A stretch of 7,299 nucleotides of DNA, from the NCBI GenBank assembly GCA_028277325.1, contig JANQGL010000040.1:1-7299 (forward strand), given 5' to 3'. The notes under the pieces were generated by a model. The model had not been told where the DNA came from. It saw only the letters and a program-made list of their open reading frames with translations, and did no database searches. Within the stretch, counting starts at the first letter, position 1. Every line of letters begins with the position of its first letter. Of the stretch, positions 1 through 5,929 are shown in pieces. The position numbers and the translations under genes are program-made. Source of the stretch: Magnetospira sp. (GTDB lineage: Bacteria; Pseudomonadota; Alphaproteobacteria; Rhodospirillales; Magnetospiraceae).

Positions 1-342
1 GCCGGCTACGCGGGATTGCCCGGCGCCGCCGCCTACTGCGCGTCCAAGGCGGCGGTGAAGGCCTGGGGCGAGGGTCTGCGCGGCGAGTTGGCGGACCACG
101 GCATCGGCGTTTCGGTCATCTGTCCGGGCTGGGTGGACAGCCGGATCACCCGCGCCAACCGGTTTCCCATGCCCTTCTTCCTCGATGCCGACAAGGCGGC
201 GGCGATCATCGCGCGGGGGTTGCGCGGCGACCGCGCCAGGATCGCCTTTCCCTGGCCGACCGCCTTCGCCGCATGGTTGTTGATGACCCTGCCGGCCGCA
301 GTCAGCTCCCGCATTGCGCGCCGACTTCCACAAAAAGGATGA
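1..342 (+). CDS. Short-chain dehydrogenase/reductase (SDR), 3' end only
   Basis: This is the C-terminal part (113 residues) of an NAD(P)-dependent oxidoreductase of the classical SDR family; the start lies before the window. The reading frame is open from base 1 to the TGA at 340-342. Visible residues include the catalytic YxxxK motif (Y12 and K16 of the visible part, in YCASK), followed by an amphipathic helix and the CPGWVDS segment that lies over the cofactor in SDRs. The nucleotide-binding TGxxxGxG motif and catalytic Ser would be upstream. The C-terminal segment (FPWPTAFAAWLLMTLPAAV) is hydrophobic, as in SDRs that associate with membranes. The substrate cannot be told from this fragment. 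Codon use is strongly GC-ending, like the core genes here. Family assignment is secure; specific function is unknown. Confidence 0.9.
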   Translation, partial: AGYAGLPGAAAYCASKAAVKAWGEGLRGELADHGIGVSVICPGWVDSRITRANRFPMPFFLDADKAAAIIARGLRGDRARIAFPWPTAFAAWLLMTLPAAVSSRIARRLPQKG

Positions 343-473
343 GTCTCCCTGACTCCGACTAAAGTTGGATAGCGGGGTGACTAGTCAAACACTATAGTTT
401 CGTGAAGGTGTAGCGGAAAAAAGCGAACAAACGCCGACGGTTTTTGAGATTGGGCATCTTGAGGAGAGGGACA
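343..473. other. Intergenic region between the SDR gene and the small hypothetical gene
   Basis: I see no gene here. The stretch is less GC-rich than its flanks. A small dyad, GAGTC-TCCCT-GACTC, straddles the SDR stop codon (341-355) but is not followed by a T run. ACTATAGT (391-398) is a perfect 8-bp palindrome containing a -10-like TATAGT, but no -35 stands at proper spacing: TTGGAT at 365-370 is 22 bases away. A promoter for the next gene is probable here but not identified. Confidence 0.4.
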
Positions 474-476
474 GTG
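468..476 (+). promoter_or_regulatory. Ribosome binding site region and GTG start of the 474-857 gene
   Basis: GAGGAG at 461-466, within GAGGAGAGGG, lies 7 bases before GTG at 474-476. This decides the start over the in-frame TTG at 444, which has no comparable purine-rich sequence in front of it. The nearby ATG at 484 is out of frame and meets a stop after eight codons. Confidence 0.55.
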
Positions 477-857
477 TTTTCATATGAAAAAGAACGTTCT
501 CTCGAGCTAACAACGAACGACCCGACAAACGGGCTTCAAACTCGACTTCCCGAAGATACGAATACCCCACGCCGCCGACATCACGACATCATTCCCGACA
601 GCGTATCCGGCAGCCAAGGCTTCAGCCACGAACTTCGCCGGTTCTTCTGGATTACGTGGCACTGGTTCGTGAACGAAGAGCGACTCGTCGTCGCCAACCC
701 GGACCCGCAGCACCGCGCGCGCCTGTTCGAGGTGGCCCGGGTCTATGCCCATCCGGTGGCATCCCCGTCGCACCTGCATGCGTCCCTGCATCGGGTGGAC
801 AAGCAGGTGACCCATCTGGTGCGCGAGGACCTTCTGGCGCCGGCCAACCTCGCCTGA
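474..857 (+). CDS. Hypothetical protein, 127 residues
   Basis: I do not recognise this protein. The GTG start at 474 has a good Shine-Dalgarno sequence; the stop is TGA at 855-857. The first ~50 residues are polar, probably disordered, and rich in Thr, Arg, Asn and His. The second half is more ordered: an aromatic patch (FFWITWHWFVNEERLVV, about residues 61-77), then a His/Arg-rich helical region ending in HLVREDLLAPANLA. There is no signal peptide or clear membrane span. Codon third positions are mixed in the first ~30 codons and nearly all G/C after ~650, which supports + strand coding for the second half at least. The gene converges on mltG with only 21 bases between the stop codons. A 102-residue frame on the opposite strand (507-815) is less likely because its third positions are mixed where the + frame is strongly GC-ending. 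Confidence 0.5.
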   Translation: MFSYEKERSLELTTNDPTNGLQTRLPEDTNTPRRRHHDIIPDSVSGSQGFSHELRRFFWITWHWFVNEERLVVANPDPQHRARLFEVARVYAHPVASPSHLHASLHRVDKQVTHLVREDLLAPANLA

Positions 858-878
858 CCGGCGGACCGGGAGTCGCCG

Positions 879-1862
879 TCACGGTTGCGTCGCGGCGTCG
901 CGGATGCGCCGCCAGCGCGCCACGTTGCGGTTGTGCTCGGCCAGGGTCCGCGCGAACACGTGACCGCCGGTCCCGTCGGCCACGAAGTAGAGGTCGTGCG
1001 TCGGGGCCGGGTGCAGGACGGCGTCGATCGATGCCTGGCCGGGGTTGCAGATCGGACCCGGCGGCAGACGATCGATCACGTAGGTGTTGTAGGGCGTCTC
1101 CGACTGCAGGTCCTTGCGGGTCAGCGGGCGCCCGAGCGGCCGGCCCGGCGACAGGCCGTAGGCGGTGGTGGGATCCGATTGCAGACGCATGCCTTTGCGC
1201 AGGCGGTTGATGAACACCGCGGCGACAATCGGCCGCTCGGCCGCCAGGCCGGTCTCCTTCTCGACGATCGAGGCCAGGATCAGGGCCTCGCGCGGTGTTT
1301 TCAGGGGCAGCCCGGGCTCGCGCCCGTCCCATGCCCGGGCGAGGGCGTCCCGCATGGCCTCGCGCATCCGCGCCACCAGGCCGGCCCGGCGGTCGCCGAG
1401 CGAGAAATGATAGGTCTCCGGAAGCAGGTCGCCCTCGGCGACGGCGTCCGGCGGATCGCCGACCAGGCCGTCGACCCGACGCAAGAGGTCGAGGACCTGC
1501 GCGGCGGTCAGCCCCTCCGGCACCGTGAGCCGGCGGACCACCGTCTCGCCGTTGCGCAGGATGTCCAGCGCGCCCTCGATGCTGACCCTGGCGGGAAACC
1601 GGAACTCGCCGGCCCGCAGGCTTTGCCCGGCGCCAAGGATACGCGCGCCGACCCGGAATACCAGGGGATCGTCGATCACGCCCTTTTCGCGGAGCAGGTC
1701 GGCGATGGCCGACAGGCCGGACCCGCGCGGCACCACCACGGCGGCATCCGCGGTCAGGGGGCCGGGCGTCACGAAACGTTCGTATCCCCAGGCGGACAGG
1801 GCCGCCCCGACAAGGCCGGCCAGCAGGATCATCGTGGCGAGGAGGCGGGCCGCAAGCCCCAT
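879..1862 (-). CDS. mltG: Endolytic murein transglycosylase MltG (YceG family)
   Basis: MltG is an inner-membrane enzyme that cuts nascent glycan strands in peptidoglycan, leaving a 1,6-anhydro end, and is thought to terminate glycan elongation. The 327-residue protein is of normal length. It has an N-terminal membrane anchor (about residues 5-25), a LysM-like domain (about 38-100) and the YceG catalytic domain (about 110-320). The family motif SIVEKET is present with the catalytic Glu at 201. It is followed by FINRLRKGMRLQSDPT (218-233), the YNTY motif (258-261), GLPPGPI-like RLPPGPICNPG (265-275) and LYFVADGTGGHVF (291-303). The ATG (1860-1862) lies 3 bases after the fabF stop (1866-1868), so translation is probably coupled to fabF. 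The genes form the end of the fab cluster, a common arrangement in proteobacteria. No terminator is evident in the 21 bases before the convergent gene. Confidence 0.96.
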   Translation of the reverse strand: MGLAARLLATMILLAGLVGAALSAWGYERFVTPGPLTADAAVVVPRGSGLSAIADLLREKGVIDDPLVFRVGARILGAGQSLRAGEFRFPARVSIEGALDILRNGETVVRRLTVPEGLTAAQVLDLLRRVDGLVGDPPDAVAEGDLLPETYHFSLGDRRAGLVARMREAMRDALARAWDGREPGLPLKTPREALILASIVEKETGLAAERPIVAAVFINRLRKGMRLQSDPTTAYGLSPGRPLGRPLTRKDLQSETPYNTYVIDRLPPGPICNPGQASIDAVLHPAPTHDLYFVADGTGGHVFARTLAEHNRNVARWRRIRDAATQP

Positions 1863-1865
1863 CGG

Positions 1866-3128
1866 TCAGCCGTCGACCGCCTTCAGCACCAAACTGGCGT
1901 TGGTTCCCCCGAACCCGAACGAGTTCGACAGCGCCGCCCGGATCCGGCGCGGCCGCGCCGCCTTGGCCGCCAGGTCGAGGTCGCACCCGTCGGACGGATT
2001 GTCCAGGTTGAGGGTCGGCGGCGCCACCTGGTCGCGGATCGCCAGCACCGCGAAAATCGCCTCGACCGCGCCGGCGGCGCCGAGCAGATGCCCGACCGCC
2101 GACTTGGTCGACGACATGGTCAGTTCATAGGCGGCGTCCCCGAACAGCCGCTTCACCGCGCCCAGCTCGATCTCGTCGCCGAGCGGGGTCGAGGTGCCGT
2201 GCGCGTTGATGTAGTCGATGTCCCGGGGCGCGAGGCCGGCCCGATCGAGGGCCGCCCGCATGGAGCGGAAACCGCCGTTGCCGTCCTCGGACGGCGCCGT
2301 GATGTGATAGGCGTCGCCGGACAGGCCGTAGCCGACCACCTCGGCGTAGATCTTGGCGCCGCGCTGCCGGGCGTGCTCGTATTCCTCGAGCACCACGATC
2401 CCGGCGCCCTCGCCCATCACGAACCCGTCGCGGTCCTTGTCCCACGGCCGCGAGGCGGCGGTCGGATCGTCGTTGAAGTTGGTGGACAATGCCTTGGCGG
2501 ACGAGAAACCGGCGATCCCCAGCCGGCACACCGCCGCCTCGGCGCCGCCGGCGACCATCACGTCGGCGTCCCCCAGCATGATCAACCGGGCCGCGTCGCC
2601 GATCGCGTGCGCACCGGTCGAGCAGGCGGTCACCACCGAATGATTCGGTCCCTTGAACCCGTATTTGATGGAGACATGGCCGGACGCCAGGTTGATCAGC
2701 GCCGACGGGATGAAGAACGGGCTGAGCCGGCGGGGATTTTCCTCCACCGTGAGGGCGCCCTTGGCGATGCTGTTGAGGCCGCCGATGCCGGAGCCGATGA
2801 GGACGCCGGTGCGTTCCCGTGCCGTCTCGTCCTCCGGCATCCAGTCGGCGTCCTGCACCGCCTCGGCGGCCGCCGCGATGCCGTAGACGATGAACTCGTC
2901 CATCCGTCGCTGCTCCTTCGGCGCGACCCAGTCGGCCGCCACGAAGGCACCGTCCTCCGATTCCTCCTTCGGGACCAGGGCGGCGATCCTGGCCGCCAGG
3001 TCCGAAACCTCGAAATGGGTGATCCGGCGGACGCCGGACCGGCCCTCGAGAAGCTTTTTCCACGTGATGTCGACGCCGCAGCCGAGCGGCGAAACCATCC
3101 CCAATCCCGTGACGACGACGCGTCTCAT
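1866..3128 (-). CDS. fabF: 3-oxoacyl-[acyl-carrier-protein] synthase II (KAS II)
   Basis: FabF condenses malonyl-ACP with acyl-ACP in each elongation round of type II fatty-acid synthesis and is cytosolic. The protein has 420 residues, slightly above the usual ~413, and the thiolase fold spans the whole chain. The catalytic triad is intact: nucleophile Cys169 in TACSTGAHAIGD, His310 in NAHGTSTPLGD and His347 in KSAVGHLLGAAG, with the conserved Lys342. The glycine-rich end NSFGFGGTNASLV (402-414) is also present. The N-terminus RRVVVTGLGMVSPLG is typical. AAGGG lies 5 bases before the ATG. The gene follows acpP after 43 bases and runs straight into mltG. The FabF assignment over FabB rests on the sequence pattern and on its place next to acpP. 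Confidence 0.97.
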   Translation of the reverse strand: MRRVVVTGLGMVSPLGCGVDITWKKLLEGRSGVRRITHFEVSDLAARIAALVPKEESEDGAFVAADWVAPKEQRRMDEFIVYGIAAAAEAVQDADWMPEDETARERTGVLIGSGIGGLNSIAKGALTVEENPRRLSPFFIPSALINLASGHVSIKYGFKGPNHSVVTACSTGAHAIGDAARLIMLGDADVMVAGGAEAAVCRLGIAGFSSAKALSTNFNDDPTAASRPWDKDRDGFVMGEGAGIVVLEEYEHARQRGAKIYAEVVGYGLSGDAYHITAPSEDGNGGFRSMRAALDRAGLAPRDIDYINAHGTSTPLGDEIELGAVKRLFGDAAYELTMSSTKSAVGHLLGAAGAVEAIFAVLAIRDQVAPPTLNLDNPSDGCDLDLAAKAARPRRIRAALSNSFGFGGTNASLVLKAVDG

Positions 3129-3171
3129 AGCAGCCCTTGTTCCGTCCCGATACCCGGCCTCCGTCGTCGCC

Positions 3172-3408
3172 TCAGGACGCGTTGGCGTCGATGAAGTCGA
3201 TGGCGTCCTTGACCGTCTGGATCTTTTCGGCCGCGTCGTCCGGGATCTCGCACCCGAACTCCTCCTCGAACGCCATCACCAGTTCGACGGTGTCCAGGCT
3301 GTCGGCCCCCAGGTCGTCGATGAAGCTGGCGTTCTCGGTGACCTTCGCCTCCTCGACCCCCAAATGTTCGACGACGATCTTCTTCACGCGCTCGGCGGTG
3401 TCACTCAT
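3172..3408 (-). CDS. acpP: Acyl carrier protein
   Basis: This is the small acidic carrier that holds growing acyl chains on a 4'-phosphopantetheine arm during fatty-acid synthesis. Its 78 residues are the normal length. The prosthetic group attaches to Ser37 in the canonical GADSLDTVEL motif. It is followed by the acidic helix II/III surface (MAFEEEFGCEIPD) that partner enzymes bind. A purine-rich stretch, GGGAAAAG, precedes the ATG. The gene lies between fabG and fabF on the same strand. The 152-base gap upstream, with dyads, may give acpP its own expression level, which is common because ACP is needed in large amounts; no clear promoter was found. Confidence 0.98.
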   Translation of the reverse strand: MSDTAERVKKIVVEHLGVEEAKVTENASFIDDLGADSLDTVELVMAFEEEFGCEIPDDAAEKIQTVKDAIDFIDANAS

Positions 3409-3560
3409 CTTTTCCCAATCCCTCGGCTTGTCAGGTAACAGAAAGTTGGCTCCTGCGGCCTCTCGGCCTCCCCCTCGATCCCCCGTAAGCGCGGGGTTCG
3501 GCGGTGTCGTAACACAATTTTCGGATCATGGCCAGCGTCCGATGCCCCCCACGAACCGCT
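3409..3560 (-). other. fabG-acpP spacer with two short dyads
   Basis: The spacer between the fabG stop and the acpP start holds two small hairpins when read on the - strand. One is CCCCG-CGCTTA-CGGGG (3481-3496). The other is GGCC-GAGA-GGCC (3457-3468), whose GAGA loop fits the GNRA tetraloop pattern. Neither is followed by a U run, so they are not called terminators. They could stabilise the acpP message or separate its level from fabG. I found no -35/-10 pair I would defend. Confidence 0.3.
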
Positions 3561-4298
3561 CTAAATCATCGCCATTCCACCATTCACGTGCAGCGTCTGG
3601 CCGGTCACGTAGGCGGCCTCCGGGCTGGCCAGATAGACCACCGCGGCGGCGATTTCGGCCGCCTCGCCCATCCGTCCGGCGGGAATGGCGCCGAGCAGTT
3701 TCCCCTTCTGCGCCTCCGGCAGCGCATCGGTCATCGCCGAGGTGATGAACCCCGGCGCCACGCAGTTCACGGTGATGCCGCGCGACGCCACCTCCTGGGC
3801 CAGCGACTTGCTCATCCCGATCATGCCGGCCTTCGAGGCGGCGTAGTTGGCCTGCCCCGGATTGCCGGTCACCCCGACCACCGAGGTGATGCCGACGATG
3901 CGCCCCCAGCGCCGCTTCATCATCCCCTTGAGGCCGGCCCGCGACAGCCGGAAGGCGGCGGTCAGGTTGACGTCGAGCACCGCCTGCCAGTCCTCGTCCT
4001 GCATCCGCATGGCGAGCTGGTCGCGGGTCAGGCCGGCGTTGTTGACCAGGATGTCGACCTGCCCGATCGCCGCCTCGGCGTCCTTGACCAGAGCCTCGGC
4101 GGCGGCGCCGTCGGACAGGTCGGCCGGGACCGCCCGGGCCCGCTCGCCCAGGTCGCCGGCCACCGCCGCCAGGACCCCGGCGTTGCGTCCGGACAGCGCG
4201 ACGCGGGCGCCGGCCGCGTGCAGGGCGCGCGCCACGGCGCCGCCGATGCCGCCCGACGCGCCGGTCACCAGGGCCCCCTTCCCCGACAGATCGAACAT
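3561..4298 (-). CDS. fabG: 3-oxoacyl-[acyl-carrier-protein] reductase
   Basis: FabG is the NADPH-dependent reductase that converts 3-oxoacyl-ACP to (R)-3-hydroxyacyl-ACP in fatty-acid elongation. The 245-residue length matches the family. The Rossmann motif TGASGGIG (12-19) and the NNAG motif (86-89) are present. The catalytic set is complete: Asn111, Ser139, Tyr152 and Lys156 (in YAASK). The C-terminal GQTLHVNGGMAMI is the hallmark end of bacterial FabG, which distinguishes it from general SDRs. AAGGGGA lies 5 bases before the ATG. It is the first gene of the fabG-acpP-fabF-mltG run in this window. fabD, usually directly upstream, is missing; instead there is a ~730-base region without genes. 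Confidence 0.96.
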   Translation of the reverse strand: MFDLSGKGALVTGASGGIGGAVARALHAAGARVALSGRNAGVLAAVAGDLGERARAVPADLSDGAAAEALVKDAEAAIGQVDILVNNAGLTRDQLAMRMQDEDWQAVLDVNLTAAFRLSRAGLKGMMKRRWGRIVGITSVVGVTGNPGQANYAASKAGMIGMSKSLAQEVASRGITVNCVAPGFITSAMTDALPEAQKGKLLGAIPAGRMGEAAEIAAAVVYLASPEAAYVTGQTLHVNGGMAMI

Positions 4299-4339
4299 TG
4301 CGGTCCCCTTCTTTTCCAGTCCGTCCCCATATCCCCGCC

Positions 4340-4353
4340 CCGAACCTGTTCGG
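4340..4353. repeat. Perfect 14-bp palindrome CCGAAC-CT-GTTCGG
   Basis: Two 6-base arms are separated by CT, 42 bases upstream of the fabG start codon. In RNA it could fold as a small hairpin in the fabG leader; as DNA it could be an operator. The GAAC-N2-GTTC spacing does not match the LexA box of Gram-positive bacteria (GAAC-N4-GTTC). Its role is unknown. Confidence 0.35.
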
Positions 4354-4391
4354 AGGGCGCGATCGGGATCGTCTCGTCTTTCGACGGGATG

Positions 4392-4425
4392 CCTGAGGGA
4401 GAAAAGCTGAACTCCCTCCTTCAGG
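4392..4425. repeat. Inverted repeat GAGGGAG / CTCCCTC
   Basis: This 7-bp perfect stem (4395-4401 with 4412-4418) has a 10-base loop, AAAAGCTGAA. The outer bases CCT (4392-4394) and AGG (4423-4425) can extend it across a bulge. There is no T run on either side, so it is not a classical terminator. It lies just left of the transposon-like dyad. Confidence 0.35.
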
Positions 4426-4428
4426 AAT

Positions 4429-4497
4429 TAGTGTGGTGGATCCGAAGTTCGAAATCGCCCGCCCCATAATGCAACGAGCTTCGGATCCGGGACACTA
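4429..4497. mobile_element. Candidate 69-bp miniature inverted-repeat element, IS630/mariner-like
   Basis: Two 23-base arms (4429-4451 and 4475-4497) are inverted copies matching at 19 of 23 positions. Each reads inward as TAGTGT, three variable bases, GGATCCGAAG, one variable base, then TCG. The 10-base core is perfect. The spacer is 23 bases. Both ends are the dinucleotide TA, as expected for elements of the IS630/Tc1/mariner superfamily, which insert at TA and duplicate it. The element encodes nothing and would need a transposase supplied elsewhere. The class assignment is inference from structure; confirmation needs other copies in the genome. The alternative is a large operator or a stable RNA hairpin. 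Confidence 0.5.
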
Positions 4498-4560
4498 GCA
4501 GACTGGGAAGACCGATTAAAGGCGCTAAACGAACCTATCCACAGTGATCCCGGGAATGAG

Positions 4561-4595
4561 CCGGGAAGGCTTGAGCCTTGAGCCGTTCCGGTTTT
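4561..4595 (+). terminator. Terminator-like hairpin followed by TTTT
   Basis: The arms 4561-4571 (CCGGGAAGGCT) and 4581-4591 (AGCCGTTCCGG) pair over 11 positions with one G-T wobble and one A-G mismatch, around a 9-base loop. TTTT follows at 4592-4595. The shape fits a weak Rho-independent terminator on the + strand. However, no + strand gene lies upstream of it for over 3.7 kb, so it may end an unseen small transcript or be a leftover of a lost gene. A shorter competing dyad, AAGGCT-TG-AGCCTT (4566-4579), overlaps it. Confidence 0.3.
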
Positions 4596-4853
4596 GCGAA
4601 GGCATTCAACGGGGTGATGTCCCGGGAAGTGGTGCAAGAGCGTCAGGGGACAGAAGCAGGCCGCTTCGTTGCGACGGCTATTGTCGCGTATTTTCGCGCC
4701 AATTGGCAGCAGGCGACCTGACCCAACGGCAGGGACGGTTGCGTCGTCATCCGGGGCGCGGCTCTTTGCTTTTCCACCACGGTAACGGACAACCATGTCG
4801 CAAGCACGGTCCCGGTCCAGAGGGCGTTCATAAAGCCAACGTCTGTCATCGCA

Positions 4854-4866
4854 CAATTATTAATTG
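4854..4866. promoter_or_regulatory. AT-rich palindrome CAATTA-T-TAATTG, possible operator
   Basis: This is a perfect 6-1-6 palindrome in an AT-rich patch that stands out in the GC-rich surroundings. Its centre is about 68 bases upstream of the -35 candidate of the secreted-protein gene. The size suits a dimeric helix-turn-helix regulator. No specific regulator can be named from the sequence. Confidence 0.3.
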
Positions 4867-4927
4867 CCTCGCTCCCGTTATATTTTTATTGAGAAGGAAG
4901 ATTTCTTTCAAGTTCTCATAAAGGTGT

Positions 4928-4956
4928 TTGCCTTGTCGGTCGAAGGTGCGTATAAG
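4928..4956 (+). promoter_or_regulatory. Candidate sigma-70 promoter of the secreted-protein gene
   Basis: TTGCCT (4928-4933, four of six consensus bases) and TATAAG (4951-4956, five of six) are 17 bases apart, the optimal spacing. Transcription would start near 4963 and give a leader of about 67 bases before the ATG at 5030. It is the best -35/-10 pair I found in the window. Confidence 0.45.
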
Positions 4957-5029
4957 CAGAATCCGAGAAGTTGGTCTGCAAACAAAACTCCATGCACATG
5001 CGTTTCAATCGGGTTTGGAGGAGCGTCTC

Positions 5030-5929
5030 ATGGCTATGAAGCTTCATAGATTTTCAAACATGTTGGCGATCTGTACCGCCGTTCTCGCCGTTTCCGGGAT
5101 GTCTCACCTCGCGCAGGCGGGATCGGTGACGATGCAGACCTTCGATACCGACCCGGTCCTCGCCGACACGCAGGCGCCGGGGGTTTGGTATGTCGACCGT
5201 TATCCGCCGGCCGGGTTTTCATCGGTGTTTTTCGAAGGGGATTACCGTCTCGCGCATACCGTTTCGGTGGATGATTCAAGCTCGAACCGACCGCCGGAGT
5301 ACGCCGGCCCGCTATACAATACGCAAGGCCGCAGGTACGATACGCCCGGTGCGATGAGTCTTTCCATCGACTACTATATCGACCCCGCGCTCGAGCAGTT
5401 CACCGGACGCACCGGCGGATTCTGGGGCGTCGGCGTCAACGCGTACGGCCAGTTTTCGTCCTATCCGATTATCGAGTTCTTCGACAATCAGTTCATGGTG
5501 TACGACTCGGTGAGCTACCTGGACGATCCCAACGACGATGGGTTCGGTTGGCGAGAGGTTGGGTTGCCGTCTGATTTCGCCTACGGCGAATTCGTGAACC
5601 TCGAGATCGAATTGGACGCTGTCAACGACGTGTTCTATTTCTACGTGGCGGCCGAGCTTCTGGCGATCGAGGAGGCCGGCTATACCAAGCAAATCGGTGC
5701 CGTTATCTTGCAGCACTATAACGAAGGCGCCGATCGAACCGTCTATTGGGATAATTTGTCGGCCGAGGTTCCACTGCCGGGAGCGGCGCTGCTCTTCTTG
5801 CCGGCCCTTGTTGGCGGTGCCTTCGCCGTGCGGCGCCGCCCGGCGGTCAGGCGCACCGACTCGGCCGCCGCCAGGGCGGTCACCGCGACGGCCACGATGG
5901 CGGCCCCGGAGGTCAGGTCGAAGGCGTAG
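5030..5929 (+). CDS. Secreted protein with VPLPA-type C-terminal sorting signal
   Basis: This 299-residue protein starts at ATG 5030, chosen for GGAGGAG (5017-5023) six bases upstream and because the signal peptide begins there. An in-frame start at 4928 would bury that signal. Residues 1-30 form a Sec signal peptide with a basic start, a hydrophobic core and a likely cut after AQA. The body (about 31-246) is rich in Asp, Tyr and Phe and looks like a beta-sandwich, ending in TVYWDNLSAE as many PEP-CTERM proteins do. Residues 247-270 match a VPLPA/PEP-CTERM sorting signal: VPLPG, a hydrophobic stretch, then RRR. Such proteins are normally cut and anchored or released at the cell surface by an exosortase-like protease. 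No such protease is in the window. Oddly, 29 more residues follow RRR, encoded antisense to znuB. Base composition is less GC-rich than in the neighbours. The specific role is unknown. Confidence 0.8.
   Translation: MAMKLHRFSNMLAICTAVLAVSGMSHLAQAGSVTMQTFDTDPVLADTQAPGVWYVDRYPPAGFSSVFFEGDYRLAHTVSVDDSSSNRPPEYAGPLYNTQGRRYDTPGAMSLSIDYYIDPALEQFTGRTGGFWGVGVNAYGQFSSYPIIEFFDNQFMVYDSVSYLDDPNDDGFGWREVGLPSDFAYGEFVNLEIELDAVNDVFYFYVAAELLAIEEAGYTKQIGAVILQHYNEGADRTVYWDNLSAEVPLPGAALLFLPALVGGAFAVRRRPAVRRTDSAAARAVTATATMAAPEVRSKA

Larger units (their letters stand above)
4299..5029. other. Gene-poor region upstream of fabG and of the secreted-protein gene
   Basis: This divergent intergenic region of about 730 bases contains no reading frame I trust. 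The open frames at 4428-4856 (-), 4544-4921 (+) and 4643-4849 (-) lack ribosome binding sites, GC-ending codon use and recognisable motifs. GC content falls toward 4850-4930, where AT-rich runs occur. The region must hold the promoter of fabG on the - strand (not identified) and that of the secreted-protein gene on the + strand (candidate at 4928-4956). The dyads listed separately lie within it. No remnant of fabD was seen in the - strand frames. Confidence 0.6.

Noticed and set aside
341..355. Terminator for the SDR gene (GAGTC-TCCCT-GACTC)
   Set aside because: The 5-bp stem includes the stop codon and has no T run after it.
858..878. Terminator between the convergent small gene and mltG
   Set aside because: CCGG-CGGA-CCGG can form only a 4-bp stem, and no T run follows on either strand.
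652..1986. 444-codon - strand frame overlapping mltG in another frame
   Set aside because: The translation is Arg/Gly/Pro/Ala-rich low complexity. mltG in this region has all catalytic motifs and correct boundaries.
885..3194. 769-codon open frame on the + strand opposite mltG and fabF
   Set aside because: It is a shadow of the strongly GC-ending codons of two certain genes on the other strand. The translation is low-complexity (Arg, Gly, Asp, His-rich) with no motifs.
4340..4353. LexA/SOS box at CCGAACCTGTTCGG
   Set aside because: The spacing between GAAC and GTTC is two bases, not the four of the Gram-positive LexA box, and it does not match the direct-repeat GTTC-N7-GTTC type of alphaproteobacteria.
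4429..4500. Possible tRNA, because GTTCGAAATC resembles a T-loop and CCACCA occurs on the other strand
   Set aside because: The bases flanking TTCGAAA cannot form a 5-bp T stem, and no anticodon or D arm can be placed. The inverted-repeat explanation fits better.
4643..4849. Possible 68-residue small membrane protein on the - strand
   Set aside because: There is a hydrophobic run near the start (LWTGTVLATWLSVTVV), but no ribosome binding site, no GC-ending codon bias and no neighbour logic. It is kept only as a remote possibility.
4544..4921. 125-codon + strand frame in the gene-poor region
   Set aside because: It has no Shine-Dalgarno sequence, mixed third positions and no recognisable motif, and it overlaps hairpins and the promoter region of the next gene.
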